A DNA stretch of 64,000 nucleotides, taken from assembly GCF_037478135.1 (NCBI RefSeq), contig NZ_JBBHDV010000004.1, positions 1 through 64,000 on the forward strand. Direction: 5' to 3'. The first letter of the stretch is position 1, and each line of letters begins with the position of its first letter. The notes under the pieces are model-generated. The model was not told the DNA's origin. It ran no database searches and saw only the letters and a program-made list of their open reading frames with translations. Made by a program: the position numbers and the translations under genes. This DNA is from Denitratimonas sp037478135. GTDB lineage: Bacteria; Pseudomonadota; Gammaproteobacteria; Xanthomonadales; Xanthomonadaceae. This document shows, in pieces, positions 40,754-48,526 of this stretch.

Positions 40754-41395
40754 TCAGTCCTGCGCCGGCGTCTTGTGTTTGTAGCTGCACAGGTCGGCGA
40801 TGACGCAGGTGGGGCATTCGGGTTTCCGGGCTTTGCAGACGTAGCGGCCGTGCAGGATCAGCCAGTGGTGGGCATCCTTGCGGTATTGCGCGGGGACGTT
40901 GCGCAGCAGTTTGCGTTCGACGTCGTTGACATTCTTGCCCGCTGCCAGGCCGGTGCGGTTGGAGACGCGGAAGATGTGGGTGTCCACCGCGATCGTGGGT
41001 TCGCCGAAGGCGGTGTTGAGCACCACGTTGGCGGTCTTGCGGCCGACGCCGGGCAGGGCTTCCAGCGCTTCGCGCGTGCGCGGGACTTCGCCGCCGTGCT
41101 GGTCGAGCAGGATGCGGCAGGTGGCGATGACATTCTTCGCCTTGCTGTTGTAAAGCCCGATGGTGGCGATGTAACGCTTCAGCCCTTCTTCGCCCAGATC
41201 CCAGATCGCCTGCGGGGTGTTGGCGACGGGGAACAGGCGGCGCGTGGCCTTGTTGACGCCGACATCGGTGGCCTGCGCCGACAACGTGACCGCGACCAGC
41301 AGTTCGAATGGCGTGCTGTATTCCAGCTCGGTGGTCGGTTCGGGATTGAGTTCGGCCAGGCGGCGGAACAGTTCGATGCGGTCGGCGGCTTTCAT
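40754..41395 (-). CDS. nth: Endonuclease III
   Basis: A base-excision glycosylase and AP lyase for oxidised pyrimidines. The 213-aa protein aligns residue for residue with the E. coli enzyme (211 aa): helix-hairpin-helix LPGVGRKTANVV with catalytic Lys120, and Asp138 in AVDTHIFRV. The 4Fe-4S cluster motif C-X6-C-X2-C-X5-C is present in CKARKPECPTCVIADLC. The start overlaps the rnfD stop (ATGA), keeping the old rnf-nth link seen in enterobacteria. Confidence 0.97.
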   Translation of the reverse strand: MKAADRIELFRRLAELNPEPTTELEYSTPFELLVAVTLSAQATDVGVNKATRRLFPVANTPQAIWDLGEEGLKRYIATIGLYNSKAKNVIATCRILLDQHGGEVPRTREALEALPGVGRKTANVVLNTAFGEPTIAVDTHIFRVSNRTGLAAGKNVNDVERKLLRNVPAQYRKDAHHWLILHGRYVCKARKPECPTCVIADLCSYKHKTPAQD

Positions 41396-42333
41396 GTTTC
41401 CGAAATTGTGGCGGGTGGACGCGGCAGCGTGCGCTGTTCGATCCACGGCGAAAGGAAGGTGAACAGCAGCCACGCGAACGCCAGTGCTGGCGCCGGTGCG
41501 CCTGCCAGCCAGATCGCGGCGGTGCCCAGCCCGGCCAGCGCAGCGACCAGACACTGGCCGAGCGGGTGTGCAGGCAAGTGAAGCCGGTCGCTGGCGATGA
41601 AGGTGGTGCCGATGGCCGCGCTGATCCAGTAATCCGTGCCGATGTCGGAGCCAATGAGGAACAGCGCCAGCGGCAGTGCGAAACACAGCATCGGGCGCCA
41701 TGGCCGCAATCGCAGCAGCACCAGCACGATGCCGCTGGCCAGCCAGGCCAGTGCCACCGGAGCTGTTTCACTTGGCGACCAGGATGTGCCGGCAACAGGG
41801 CTGCCCGAGGCCAGCATCAGCCCGACCGCCAGCGCCAGCATCGATGGCGGAAACGGATTGGACGACCAGCCACCGAACAGGCGTTGCATCAGCAGCGCCG
41901 CGATCAGACCAGCGATGGCTGGCCACAGCGCGGAGCCTGACGGCCACAGTGCGGCCAGCAGAGTGGCTTGCGTGAGGGCATCCAGCAGAACCGCGCTGCC
42001 ACTGTTTTTCCAATGCCATCGGGATACTGGCGTGCGGTGATCGGTTGAATCCGGTGGCCGCAGATGATGCTGCGGTGCTGTGCCGGGAAAGGCCCCCCTC
42101 ACCCCAACCCTCTCCCCCATCGCGGGCGATGGGGGAGAGGGAGTGAAAAGCAGTGCCGGCGTGATGACCGGCGTGAAGGCAAGGGCGGCCGAGGCCAGAA
42201 CAGCCAGGCGGATCAGCCATTCGGCATCGAACTGCCATGCCTGCATCACCAGCGCCGGCAACATCGCCAGCAGGGTCACGGCGAAGCGGCGCGCGACGCT
42301 GCGCCGCCATGGCGGAAGAACGAGCGGATTCAT
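41392..42333 (-). CDS. rnfD: RnfD-like electron-transport membrane subunit, with in-frame repeat insertion
   Basis: A 313-aa protein with about eight hydrophobic helices, related to RnfD/NqrB. The flavin-attachment region is recognisable as DALTQATLLAAL, whose Thr corresponds to the covalent FMN site in the family's (S/T)GAT motif. SDIGTDYWISAAIGTTFIASD matches the late RnfD helix. Residues about 61-82 (PSPPSPAMGERVGVRGAFPG) come from repeat element copy C, and a further polar stretch follows before helix 3. Only a ferredoxin-like gene of the rnf set is adjacent, so a complete Rnf pump is not encoded here. Confidence 0.75.
   Translation of the reverse strand: MNPLVLPPWRRSVARRFAVTLLAMLPALVMQAWQFDAEWLIRLAVLASAALAFTPVITPALLFTPSPPSPAMGERVGVRGAFPGTAPQHHLRPPDSTDHRTPVSRWHWKNSGSAVLLDALTQATLLAALWPSGSALWPAIAGLIAALLMQRLFGGWSSNPFPPSMLALAVGLMLASGSPVAGTSWSPSETAPVALAWLASGIVLVLLRLRPWRPMLCFALPLALFLIGSDIGTDYWISAAIGTTFIASDRLHLPAHPLGQCLVAALAGLGTAAIWLAGAPAPALAFAWLLFTFLSPWIEQRTLPRPPATISET
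42088..42151 (-). repeat. Palindromic repeat element, copy C, in frame inside rnfD
   Basis: It contains a perfect 16-bp hairpin (CCCTCTCCCCCATCGC / GCGATGGGGGAGAGGG, 42108-42141) and the CCCCTCACCCCAACCCTCTC segment shared with copies A and B. The encoded peptide GERVGVRGAFPG parallels EERAGVTGAFPP in Lhr. The rnfD frame runs through without a stop. Confidence 0.8.
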
Positions 42334-42752
42334 GCCGGGCGATCGGGTTTGCCGCGCCGTTCGCGGGCGCGTGCCAGCGCTTGCGCCACCGCATCGGCGC
42401 TGGCATTGCTGGCGCGCTTGCGCTCGCGTTCGGCGGCTTGTTCCTGCTGTTCGCGCAGCAGTCGGGCTTCGCGGAAGTGGTAACGCTGGCGCGAGACGCG
42501 AGCAAAGGCGTCGTCGCTTTGTTCGCGTTGCAGCCTGGTGATGGCTGCGGTGAACCAGCCGGACAGCGGAATCGCGCTCGGGCAGACCGCATCGCATCGC
42601 GTGCAGCCATCGCAAGCGTCCAGTCCCAGCGCCTGCGCCGCGTGCAGATCATCGCGCTGCAGCGCCGCCAGCACGGCCTGCGGATACAGGCCGGCCGGGC
42701 AGGCGGCAGCGCATTCGCCGCAGCGGATGCAGGGCAGGGCGGGCGGGCGCAT
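42330..42752 (-). CDS. RnfC-type ferredoxin domain protein (2 x 4Fe-4S)
   Basis: A 140-aa soluble protein. Two 4Fe-4S motifs, CIRCGECAAACP and CDGCTRCDAVCP, are followed by SAIPLSGWFTAAI. The spacing and the PSxIPLxxxF sequence after the second cluster match the C-terminal ferredoxin domain of RnfC better than RnfB. The long N-terminal NADH- and FMN-binding part of RnfC is absent. A charged helical tail follows (about 95-135, rich in Arg, Glu and Ala). It overlaps rnfD (ATGA). Annotation as RnfB is the main alternative. Confidence 0.75.
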   Translation of the reverse strand: MRPPALPCIRCGECAAACPAGLYPQAVLAALQRDDLHAAQALGLDACDGCTRCDAVCPSAIPLSGWFTAAITRLQREQSDDAFARVSRQRYHFREARLLREQQEQAAERERKRASNASADAVAQALARARERRGKPDRPA

Positions 42753-42775
42753 GGCTGGTGTCGGCGGGCTGCCGC

Positions 42776-43558
42776 TCAGCGGCCGCTGAATACCGCCTTG
42801 CGGCGTTCTAGGAAGGCGCGCGTGCCTTCGCGCATGTCCTCGGTGGCGGCGCAGGTGGAGAAGGCCTGGGCTTCGTAGTCCAGACCGGTGGACAGATCCG
42901 CTTCGCCACCGGTGATGACCGCATCCAGCGTGCTGCGCAAGGCTTCCGGGGCGGATGCGGCCAGTTGTTCGGCCAGCGCCAGCGTGGCGGCTTCCAGTTC
43001 TTCCGGTGCGACCACGCGGTTGACCAGGTTCAATTCGTAGGCGCGGGCGGCATCGATCTGGACGCCGGTCAGGCACAGTTCCAGCGCCACGCCACGGCCG
43101 GTGACGCGCAGCAGACGCTGGGTGCCGCCGAAGCCGGGGATCACGCCGAGATTGATTTCCGGCTGGCCCAGACGCGCCTTTTCGCTGGCGATGCGCAGGT
43201 GGCAGGCCAGTGCCAGCTCCATGCCGCCGCCCAGCGCGTAGCCGCCGATCTGCGCGATCACCGGTTTGCCGAGGCGTTCGATGGTGGCCATGGTGTGCTG
43301 CCCGCGACGTGCGAAATCGCGTGCCTGCACCGGCGTGACGGTGGCCAGTTCGCTGATGTCGGCGCCGGCCACGAAGGCCTTTTCGCCGGCACCGCGCAGG
43401 ATCACGACGCGGACGGATTCGTCTTCGCCGGCCTGCTCGAAGGCGCGCGTGAGTTCGCCCAAGGTCTGCGCGTTCAACGCGTTCAGCTTGTCGGGGCGGT
43501 TGACGGTGATGCGGCGCACTGCACCGAGGTTCTCGATCAGCAGATTTTCGAAGGACAT
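42776..43558 (-). CDS. Enoyl-CoA hydratase/isomerase (crotonase) family protein
   Basis: A 260-aa crotonase, probably hydrating a trans-2-enoyl-CoA in fatty-acid or aromatic-acid breakdown. The oxyanion hole is FVAGADISELA and IGGYALGGGMELALACHLRIAS; both catalytic Glu are present (GGGMELALAC region and GQPEINLGVIPGFGGTQRL). The start at 43558 (MSFENLLIENLG) suits the family, and upstream codons are not conserved in kind. Exact substrate is unknown. Confidence 0.88.
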   Translation of the reverse strand: MSFENLLIENLGAVRRITVNRPDKLNALNAQTLGELTRAFEQAGEDESVRVVILRGAGEKAFVAGADISELATVTPVQARDFARRGQHTMATIERLGKPVIAQIGGYALGGGMELALACHLRIASEKARLGQPEINLGVIPGFGGTQRLLRVTGRGVALELCLTGVQIDAARAYELNLVNRVVAPEELEAATLALAEQLAASAPEALRSTLDAVITGGEADLSTGLDYEAQAFSTCAATEDMREGTRAFLERRKAVFSGR

Positions 43559-43752
43559 GGGAGGCTTCCTGGCGGTTGAACGGAACAAACCTTGAAGTCT
43601 ACCCGGTCGGGAACCTTCGCCCGGGCAGCCGGTCACAGGGCAGCGCTCGGAGGAGCAGAAGCTGAAGCCGGAAAGTAGCGGTTCATCACGTTCGACGTTA
43701 TCCTAGCGCGTTGGTTTTTATCTCGGCTTGCCGATTCACTCAGGAGAAAAGC

Positions 43753-44433
43753 ATGAAGTTGCGCTGGACGGTCGCGTTGTTGGCGGCCACGACAATGAGC
43801 GCCGCGATGGCGCAGGACACCACGTCCGAGAAGGGCAAGCTGAGTTATGCCGTGGGTTACCAGATGGGTAGCAGCCTCGCAGAGCAGAAGCTGGACATCG
43901 ATCTCAACACCCTGACGCGTGCCATCCAGGACGGTCACGCCAAGCGCGACCCGTCGGTGCCGCCCGAGCAGATGGGCGCAGCGCTGGAAGCGATGCAGAA
44001 GAAGCTGGTCGAAGAAGCCCGCGCCGAGTTTGAAAAGGTTGTGGCCGAGAACAAGCGCAAGAGCGAAGCCTTCCTGGCGCAGAACCGCACCAAGACCGGC
44101 GTGCAGACGTTGTCCTCCGGCATCCAGTACCGCGTGATCGAAACCGGCACCGGCCCCAAGCCGACCGCCAACTCGACGGTGTCGATGCACTTCCGTGGCT
44201 CGATCTCGACCGGTCAGGAGTTCGCCAGCACCTACCAGGGCAACGAGCCGGTCTCGATGACGGTGTCCGAAGCTCCAATAACCGGCCTGCGCACCGTGTT
44301 GCCGATGATGCCCCAGGGCTCGCGCTGGGAAATCTTCATGCCGGCCGATCAGGCCTATGGCGACAACCCTCGTTCGCCGATTGGTCCGGCCCAGGCCGTG
44401 GTGTTCGACGTCAAGCTGATCGAAGTCAAGTGA
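43753..44433 (+). CDS. Mip-like FKBP-type peptidyl-prolyl isomerase
   Basis: A 226-aa exported prolyl isomerase. Signal peptide 1-20 (AATTMSAAMAQ), an N-terminal dimerisation region with a long helix (GAALEAMQKKLVEEARAEFEK), then an FKBP domain from about 115. The FKBP core diverges: the usual HYTG is HFRG, and the VIPGW active-site segment is APITGLR, so Trp is missing. Isomerase activity may be weak. AGGAG lies 6 nt before the ATG. Xanthomonas Mip homologues are virulence factors, but that cannot be concluded here. Confidence 0.88.
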   Translation: MKLRWTVALLAATTMSAAMAQDTTSEKGKLSYAVGYQMGSSLAEQKLDIDLNTLTRAIQDGHAKRDPSVPPEQMGAALEAMQKKLVEEARAEFEKVVAENKRKSEAFLAQNRTKTGVQTLSSGIQYRVIETGTGPKPTANSTVSMHFRGSISTGQEFASTYQGNEPVSMTVSEAPITGLRTVLPMMPQGSRWEIFMPADQAYGDNPRSPIGPAQAVVFDVKLIEVK

Positions 44434-44486
44434 CCATGATCGCGGCCTTCCGGGCGTTGCCGCCCGGAGGACGCGAGCAGACCTGC

Positions 44487-44526
44487 CACGGCCGGGCGCA
44501 GACGATGCGTCTGGCCGTGTTTGTTT
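44487..44526 (+). terminator. Terminator after the Mip-like gene
   Basis: A long hairpin: outer stem CACGGCC/GGCCGTG and inner stem CAGACG/CGTCTG with a one-sided bulge, followed by TTTGTTTG. Confidence 0.7.
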
Positions 44527-44534
44527 GAAGCAGC

Positions 44535-45203
44535 ATGTCCGCCCGTCCTGATCCCGGATATTTCCCGTCCGCCGCAGCGCCTGCGGTGGTCGATCCGCTG
44601 GCCGATGTCGAGGGTCTGCGGCGGGTGTTGCTGCCGCTGGCCGGCGATCCGGACGGACCGGCCTGGAACCAGCACGAAATCAGCGATGTCGTGGATGCCG
44701 CCAAGCTCAGCAATGCAGCGGTACTGGTCGGGCTGGTGGAGCGCCCGCAGGGCGTCCATGTGCTGCTGACGCGGCGCAATGAGCGCTTGAGCCAGCATCC
44801 GGGCCAGGTCAGTTTTCCCGGTGGGCGCATCGATCCGGAAGACCGCTCAGCGCTCGATGCGGCACTGCGTGAAACCTGGGAAGAGGTCGCGATCGAACGC
44901 GATGCGATCGCGCCGCTGGGTTTCCTCGATCCGTATTCGACGATCACCGGCTTCCGCATCCTGCCGCTGGTGGCGCGGCTGTCACCGGACTACCGCGCCC
45001 GGCCCAATCCGGACGAAGTGGCGCAGGCGTTCGAAGTGCCGCTGGCACCGCTGATGGCCGGCAGCCGGATGGTGCAGATGGCGATGCCGTGGCGTGGACG
45101 CCCGCGCCAGTACTGGGAATACCAGGTTGGGCCGCACCGCATCTGGGGTGCGACCGCGGCGATGCTGGTGAATCTGGCGCGGCGCGTGGGTGTGTCGATC
45201 TGA
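44535..45203 (+). CDS. Nudix hydrolase, CoA pyrophosphatase (NudL) type
   Basis: A 222-aa enzyme that splits CoA or acyl-CoA into phosphopantetheine and 3',5'-ADP, judging by family. The Nudix box GGRIDPEDRSALDAALRETW continues into EEVAI, and the CoA-specific segment LLTRRNERLSQHPGQVSFPG sits just upstream. Length is near that of E. coli NudL (192 aa), with a longer N-terminus. The start follows the upstream terminator closely, so it should have its own weak promoter. Confidence 0.88.
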   Translation: MSARPDPGYFPSAAAPAVVDPLADVEGLRRVLLPLAGDPDGPAWNQHEISDVVDAAKLSNAAVLVGLVERPQGVHVLLTRRNERLSQHPGQVSFPGGRIDPEDRSALDAALRETWEEVAIERDAIAPLGFLDPYSTITGFRILPLVARLSPDYRARPNPDEVAQAFEVPLAPLMAGSRMVQMAMPWRGRPRQYWEYQVGPHRIWGATAAMLVNLARRVGVSI

Positions 45204-45234
45204 GCCGCAGCGTGCGGCCCAGTGCAGGGCCGGA

Positions 45235-45936
45235 TCAGGCTGCTTCCGGCTGGATCTGGCTGAAATCCTCGACCCGCAGATGCCCGTTCGCGGCCTCGCC
45301 TTCACGCGGCTGCGGATAATCCTCGCGCCGGTCCAGCAGCACTGTGCCCAGGCCGGCTTCGCGCGCGGCGTCCAGTTCTTCCACCACATCGGACAGGAAC
45401 AGGATGTCGCCGGCTTCGCGTCCGATGCGCTGCACGATGGTGCGGTAGCTGTCGGCTTCGCGCTTGCCGCCGACTTCGGTATCGAACCAGCCGGAGATCA
45501 GCGGAGTCAGGTCGCCGGCTTCGCTGAAGCCGAAAAACAGTTTCTGTGCCGGTACTGAGCCGGATGAATACACATACAGCGGATGCCCGGCGGCGTGCCA
45601 CTGGCGCAGCGCCGGTGCGGTGTCCGGGTACAGGTGGGCGCGGTAGGCGCCGCTGCGGTAGCCCTGTTCCCAGATCATGCCCTGCAGGGCTTTCAGCGCG
45701 GTGTGCTTGCGATCCTCGTCGATCCAGCCCTGCAATACCTCGGCCAGCACCGTGTCCTGACAGATGCCGCCGGCATCGACCGCCGCCGCGTCCAGCCAGC
45801 GCCGTACCTCGGGATCGCGCGCATGTTCGCGCACAAAGCCGGGCAGGGCCTGGCGCGCATACGGGAACAGCACCTGCTTGACGAAGCTGATGCTGCTGGT
45901 GGTGCCTTCGATGTCGGTCAGGATGACGCGCTTCAT
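45235..45936 (-). CDS. mtnC: Enolase-phosphatase E1 (MtnC)
   Basis: A HAD-family bifunctional enzyme of methionine salvage: it enolises and dephosphorylates 2,3-diketo-5-methylthiopentyl-1-phosphate to the acireductone. The 233-aa protein starts with the modified HAD motif I ILTDIEGTTSSISFVKQVLFPYA; motif II is VYSSGSVPAQKLFFG, motif III Lys lies in GGKREADSY, and motif IV is DILFLSDVVEELDAA. The start overlaps the mtnD stop (ATGA). Confidence 0.96.
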   Translation of the reverse strand: MKRVILTDIEGTTSSISFVKQVLFPYARQALPGFVREHARDPEVRRWLDAAAVDAGGICQDTVLAEVLQGWIDEDRKHTALKALQGMIWEQGYRSGAYRAHLYPDTAPALRQWHAAGHPLYVYSSGSVPAQKLFFGFSEAGDLTPLISGWFDTEVGGKREADSYRTIVQRIGREAGDILFLSDVVEELDAAREAGLGTVLLDRREDYPQPREGEAANGHLRVEDFSQIQPEAA

Positions 45937-46493
45937 GCCGCGGCCTGACCGGCTTCGTAGCGCGGAAAGCGCTGCGCGATGTCGCTGCCGGTGAAGTGTC
46001 CGACCCAGCCATCGGGCTGGGTGAAGAAGCGGATCGCGACGAAATACGGTTCCGGCCCCATGTCGAACCAGTGCGTGGTGCCGTCCGGCACGCTGATCAG
46101 GTCACCCTGTTCGCACAGGATTTCGTAGATCTTGTCGCCCACGTGCAGGGTGAACAGACCGGAGCCGGCGACGAAGAAGCGCACTTCGTCTTCCTTGTGG
46201 AAATGCTCTTCCAGGAACTTGCCGCGCATGGTTTCGCGCTGCGGATGGTCCGGTGCGATCGAGACCACGTCCACGCTCTGGAAACCGTTTTCGGCCACCA
46301 GCCGGTCGATATCAGCACGATAGGCGGCGAGCACGTCTTCGGACGAGGCACCCGGTGCCACCGGTTGCGAGGCTTCCCATTGTTCAAACCGCACATTGAT
46401 CTTGGCCAGCTCGCGTGCAATCTCGGCGTGATCGCTACTGACCAGTTCGACATGGGAAGGATCGGATTCGGAAAAGATGCGAAGGCGGCTCAT
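45933..46493 (-). CDS. mtnD: Acireductone dioxygenase
   Basis: A cupin metal enzyme that turns acireductone into the methionine precursor ketoacid plus formate (iron form) or an off-path product (nickel form). The 186-aa protein has the ligand set His97, His99, Glu103 (EEHFHKEDEVRFF) and His141 (TTHWFD). The ATG at 46493 gives MSRLRIFSE, the family start. It lies between mtnB (37 bp upstream) and mtnC (overlapping). Confidence 0.96.
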   Translation of the reverse strand: MSRLRIFSESDPSHVELVSSDHAEIARELAKINVRFEQWEASQPVAPGASSEDVLAAYRADIDRLVAENGFQSVDVVSIAPDHPQRETMRGKFLEEHFHKEDEVRFFVAGSGLFTLHVGDKIYEILCEQGDLISVPDGTTHWFDMGPEPYFVAIRFFTQPDGWVGHFTGSDIAQRFPRYEAGQAAA

Positions 46494-46530
46494 GGGTGCG
46501 GCACCTGTGATGGAAAGGGATGGGCGACGC

Positions 46531-47169
46531 TCAGCTGCGCAGCCGTCTGAGGTCAAGCTCGCAGGCGATCAAAAACTCGAAGGCGTCCAGATGCCGGCGC
46601 GCCTGCGCCATGTCCACGCCCCAGGCGTACAGGCCGTGGCCTTCGATCAGATAGCCCCACAACGGGCCGGCATCGAGCAGGCGTTCCACCTGCGCGGCCA
46701 GTGCCGGAATGTCCTGGCTGTTGGGCAGCACCGGCAGGTCGATCGTGGTTTCGTGCGTGCTGTTGCCGCTGAAGGCTTTCAGCAGTTCGTAGCCTTCCAG
46801 CCGGATATGGCCCTGGCCGGCGAAAAAGCGCGAGGCCACGGTCTGGTTCTGCGAATGGGTGTGCAGCACGCAACCGATGTCGGCAAAACGCCGGTAGATC
46901 TGGGTGTGCAGGCCGGTTTCGGCCGAAGGGCGCTTGTCGGTGGCGACCGGTTGGCCATCGAAATCCACGACCATGAAGTCGTCATCGTTGAGCCTGCCCT
47001 TGTCGCGGCCGGAAACGGTGATCGCGGCATGGCGATCGTCCAGGCGCATCGAGAAGTTGCTGCTGGTGGCGGGGGTCAGGCCGGCGCGCGCCAGTTCGCC
47101 GGTGTTGACGATCAGTTCGGCCACGCATTGCGACAGGCGCGCCGGATCATAGGGAAGGGGTGTGGTCAT
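46531..47169 (-). CDS. mtnB: Methylthioribulose-1-phosphate dehydratase
   Basis: An aldolase-class-II-fold zinc enzyme, the step before MtnC. The 212-aa protein has TPATSSNFSMRL for the phosphate, and the zinc ligands in VLHTHSQNQT plus the later His in LIEGHGLYAWG. It is the first gene of mtnBDC. mtnA and mtnK or mtnN are not adjacent. Confidence 0.95.
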   Translation of the reverse strand: MTTPLPYDPARLSQCVAELIVNTGELARAGLTPATSSNFSMRLDDRHAAITVSGRDKGRLNDDDFMVVDFDGQPVATDKRPSAETGLHTQIYRRFADIGCVLHTHSQNQTVASRFFAGQGHIRLEGYELLKAFSGNSTHETTIDLPVLPNSQDIPALAAQVERLLDAGPLWGYLIEGHGLYAWGVDMAQARRHLDAFEFLIACELDLRRLRS

Positions 47170-47179
47170 CGTGACATTT

Positions 47180-47430
47180 TAGCCCGGATATTTCATGAGA
47201 TCGCAGAAAAGTGCCTCGCAAACCGCACCAGATTGCCATTTGATCAATGTTCCCGCTTTGGGCGAAGTGTCCCGCACACTTTTCTGCTGACGCGGCGCTC
47301 GCGGGCCTTTTGCGCCGCTCGCCGCGTTGCTCCTCCCCCCGGTGGGGCCTGCCACCGGGAGTCGTTGCGCCTTGCGAGCGGCACAAAATCCCTCGCGATC
47401 ATCCACGCCCTTCATGAAATATCCGGGCTA
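47180..47430. mobile_element. MITE-like element with 19-bp perfect terminal inverted repeats
   Basis: TAGCCCGGATATTTCATGA at 47180-47198 recurs in perfect inverted form at 47412-47430, bounding 251 bp without a transposase. The interior is GC-rich with a small hairpin. Only short, meaningless reading frames cross it. A parent insertion sequence is not in the window. The remaining bases between mtnB and the cytochrome genes contain a tandem repeat and a hairpin, listed separately. Confidence 0.75.
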
Positions 47431-47434
47431 GCCA

Positions 47435-47466
47435 CACGCGCTGCCGGGTACACGCGCTGCCGGGTA
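47435..47466. repeat. 16-bp tandem duplication
   Basis: CACGCGCTGCCGGGTA occurs twice in a row, without mismatch, next to the MITE-like element. It may be a replication slip. Confidence 0.8.
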
Positions 47467-47519
47467 CAGGTCGCGGCGGCATCAGTTCATGCCCGTTATT
47501 CATCCGGGCCGGAAACGAC

Positions 47520-47541
47520 GATCCCGGCCGGAGCCGGGATC
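47520..47541 (-). terminator. Hairpin after the cytochrome c genes; possible terminator
   Basis: A perfect 9-bp stem (GATCCCGGC / GCCGGGATC) with a 4-nt loop lies 27 nt past the stop of the second cytochrome gene on the minus strand. The T tract on that strand precedes rather than follows the stem, so termination efficiency is unclear. Confidence 0.5.
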
Positions 47542-47567
47542 GCAAAGAAAAAACCTGTTGCAGGAAA

Positions 47568-47906
47568 TCAATCGGTGCCGGTCAGGTCGCGGATGCGGCC
47601 GGGCTGGCTGGCGTAGAAGGCGGCCAGGTTGACGATATCCTCATCGCTCAGGGTGCTGGCGAAGCCGAGCATGATCGCGTTCTCGCGCGCGCCGGACTTG
47701 TAGTCGCGCAGCGACTTGGCGAGGTAGTCGGCATACTGGCCGGCCAGTAGCGGGTACTGTGGATCGCCGATGCCGTTGCCGTCGGCGCCGTGGCAGGCCT
47801 GGCAGATCTGCGACTTGGCCTTGCCCGCTTCGACATCGGCGGCATGGGCCTGGAATGGGAACAGCACAATGGCTGCGGCAAGCACGAGGGCGGCTTTGAA
47901 GGTCAT
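47568..47906 (-). CDS. Small periplasmic c-type cytochrome
   Basis: A 112-aa exported class I cytochrome with one haem site CQACH (in KSQICQACHGADGNG) and an axial Met likely in AIMLGFASTLSDEDI. The signal peptide ends PFQAHA. It resembles half of a cytochrome c4. It follows a homologous gene by 12 bp, and the two were probably made by duplication. They may pass electrons to an oxidase, an inference from type. Confidence 0.9.
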   Translation of the reverse strand: MTFKAALVLAAAIVLFPFQAHAADVEAGKAKSQICQACHGADGNGIGDPQYPLLAGQYADYLAKSLRDYKSGARENAIMLGFASTLSDEDIVNLAAFYASQPGRIRDLTGTD

Positions 47907-47918
47907 GGGTCGCTCTCC

Positions 47919-48254
47919 TTACTTGGCGGGCGCGAGGCTGGCGAGGTAGGCCGCGATATCGGCGATGTCCTGATCGGTGAAGCCCATGGCCTGGGCCTCC
48001 ATCGTCGGATGCACGCGGTTGCCGTTCTTGTACTCGGTCAGCGCGATGACCAGGTAGTCGTAGTTCTGTCCGCCGATCTTGGGTACGTGATAGTGCGGGT
48101 AGACGTTCTTGTAGCCGGCGATGCCGTGGCATCCGGTACAGGTGTAGGCCTTCTGCTTGCCTGCTTCCACATCGCCCTGGGCAAGGACGGGTGCGGACGC
48201 GGCAACGGCGGCGATGGAAAGGATGAGGCTGGCGGCGAGACGGAGGTTCGGCAT
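47919..48254 (-). CDS. Small periplasmic c-type cytochrome (first of a pair)
   Basis: A 111-aa exported class I cytochrome. Haem motif CTGCH in KAYTCTGCHGIAGYKNVYP and a later Met (HPTMEAQAMGFTDQDI) as axial ligand candidate. The signal peptide ends SAPVLA. GDVEAGKQKAYTCTGCHG closely parallels ADVEAGKAKSQICQACHG of the next gene. It is the first gene of the pair. Confidence 0.9.
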   Translation of the reverse strand: MPNLRLAASLILSIAAVAASAPVLAQGDVEAGKQKAYTCTGCHGIAGYKNVYPHYHVPKIGGQNYDYLVIALTEYKNGNRVHPTMEAQAMGFTDQDIADIAAYLASLAPAK

Positions 48255-48474
48255 GGATGGCAGTTCCGGCGCGTTGGCTGGGCGGGTGGTGGCCGAAAGG
48301 ATCGGTCACACCATCGGAAGTTCACAAGTATACGCATGATGAACGGTTTCCGACCAGACGTTCAGCCCAGGCGCCTGCGCCGCCTGGCCACACCAGCCCC
48401 TGCCGGTGGTCGGGGTGACTTGCTGCACGCGACCGTTTCACGGTTTTTCAGGAAAATTTGCTGTAGACGATTCC

Positions 48475-48505
48475 ATGACATGGTGTTGTAGGTTACTATA
48501 ACACC
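48475..48505 (+). promoter_or_regulatory. Promoter with palindromic operator before the RND efflux operon
   Basis: ATGACA (48475-48480) and TATAAC (48497-48502) are 16 nt apart. The arms GGTGTTGTAG (48482-48491) and CTATAACACC (48496-48505) form a palindrome with one mismatch and a 4-bp centre that covers spacer and -10. Such placement suits a TetR- or MarR-type repressor. No regulator gene is adjacent. Confidence 0.6.
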
Positions 48506-48526
48506 AACATCCAAGGCCCCACGCCA

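Noticed and set aside
47179..47415. 78-codon minus-strand frame inside the MITE-like element
   Set aside because: No transposase motif or ribosome site; its ends coincide with the inverted repeats, so it is a by-product of the element.
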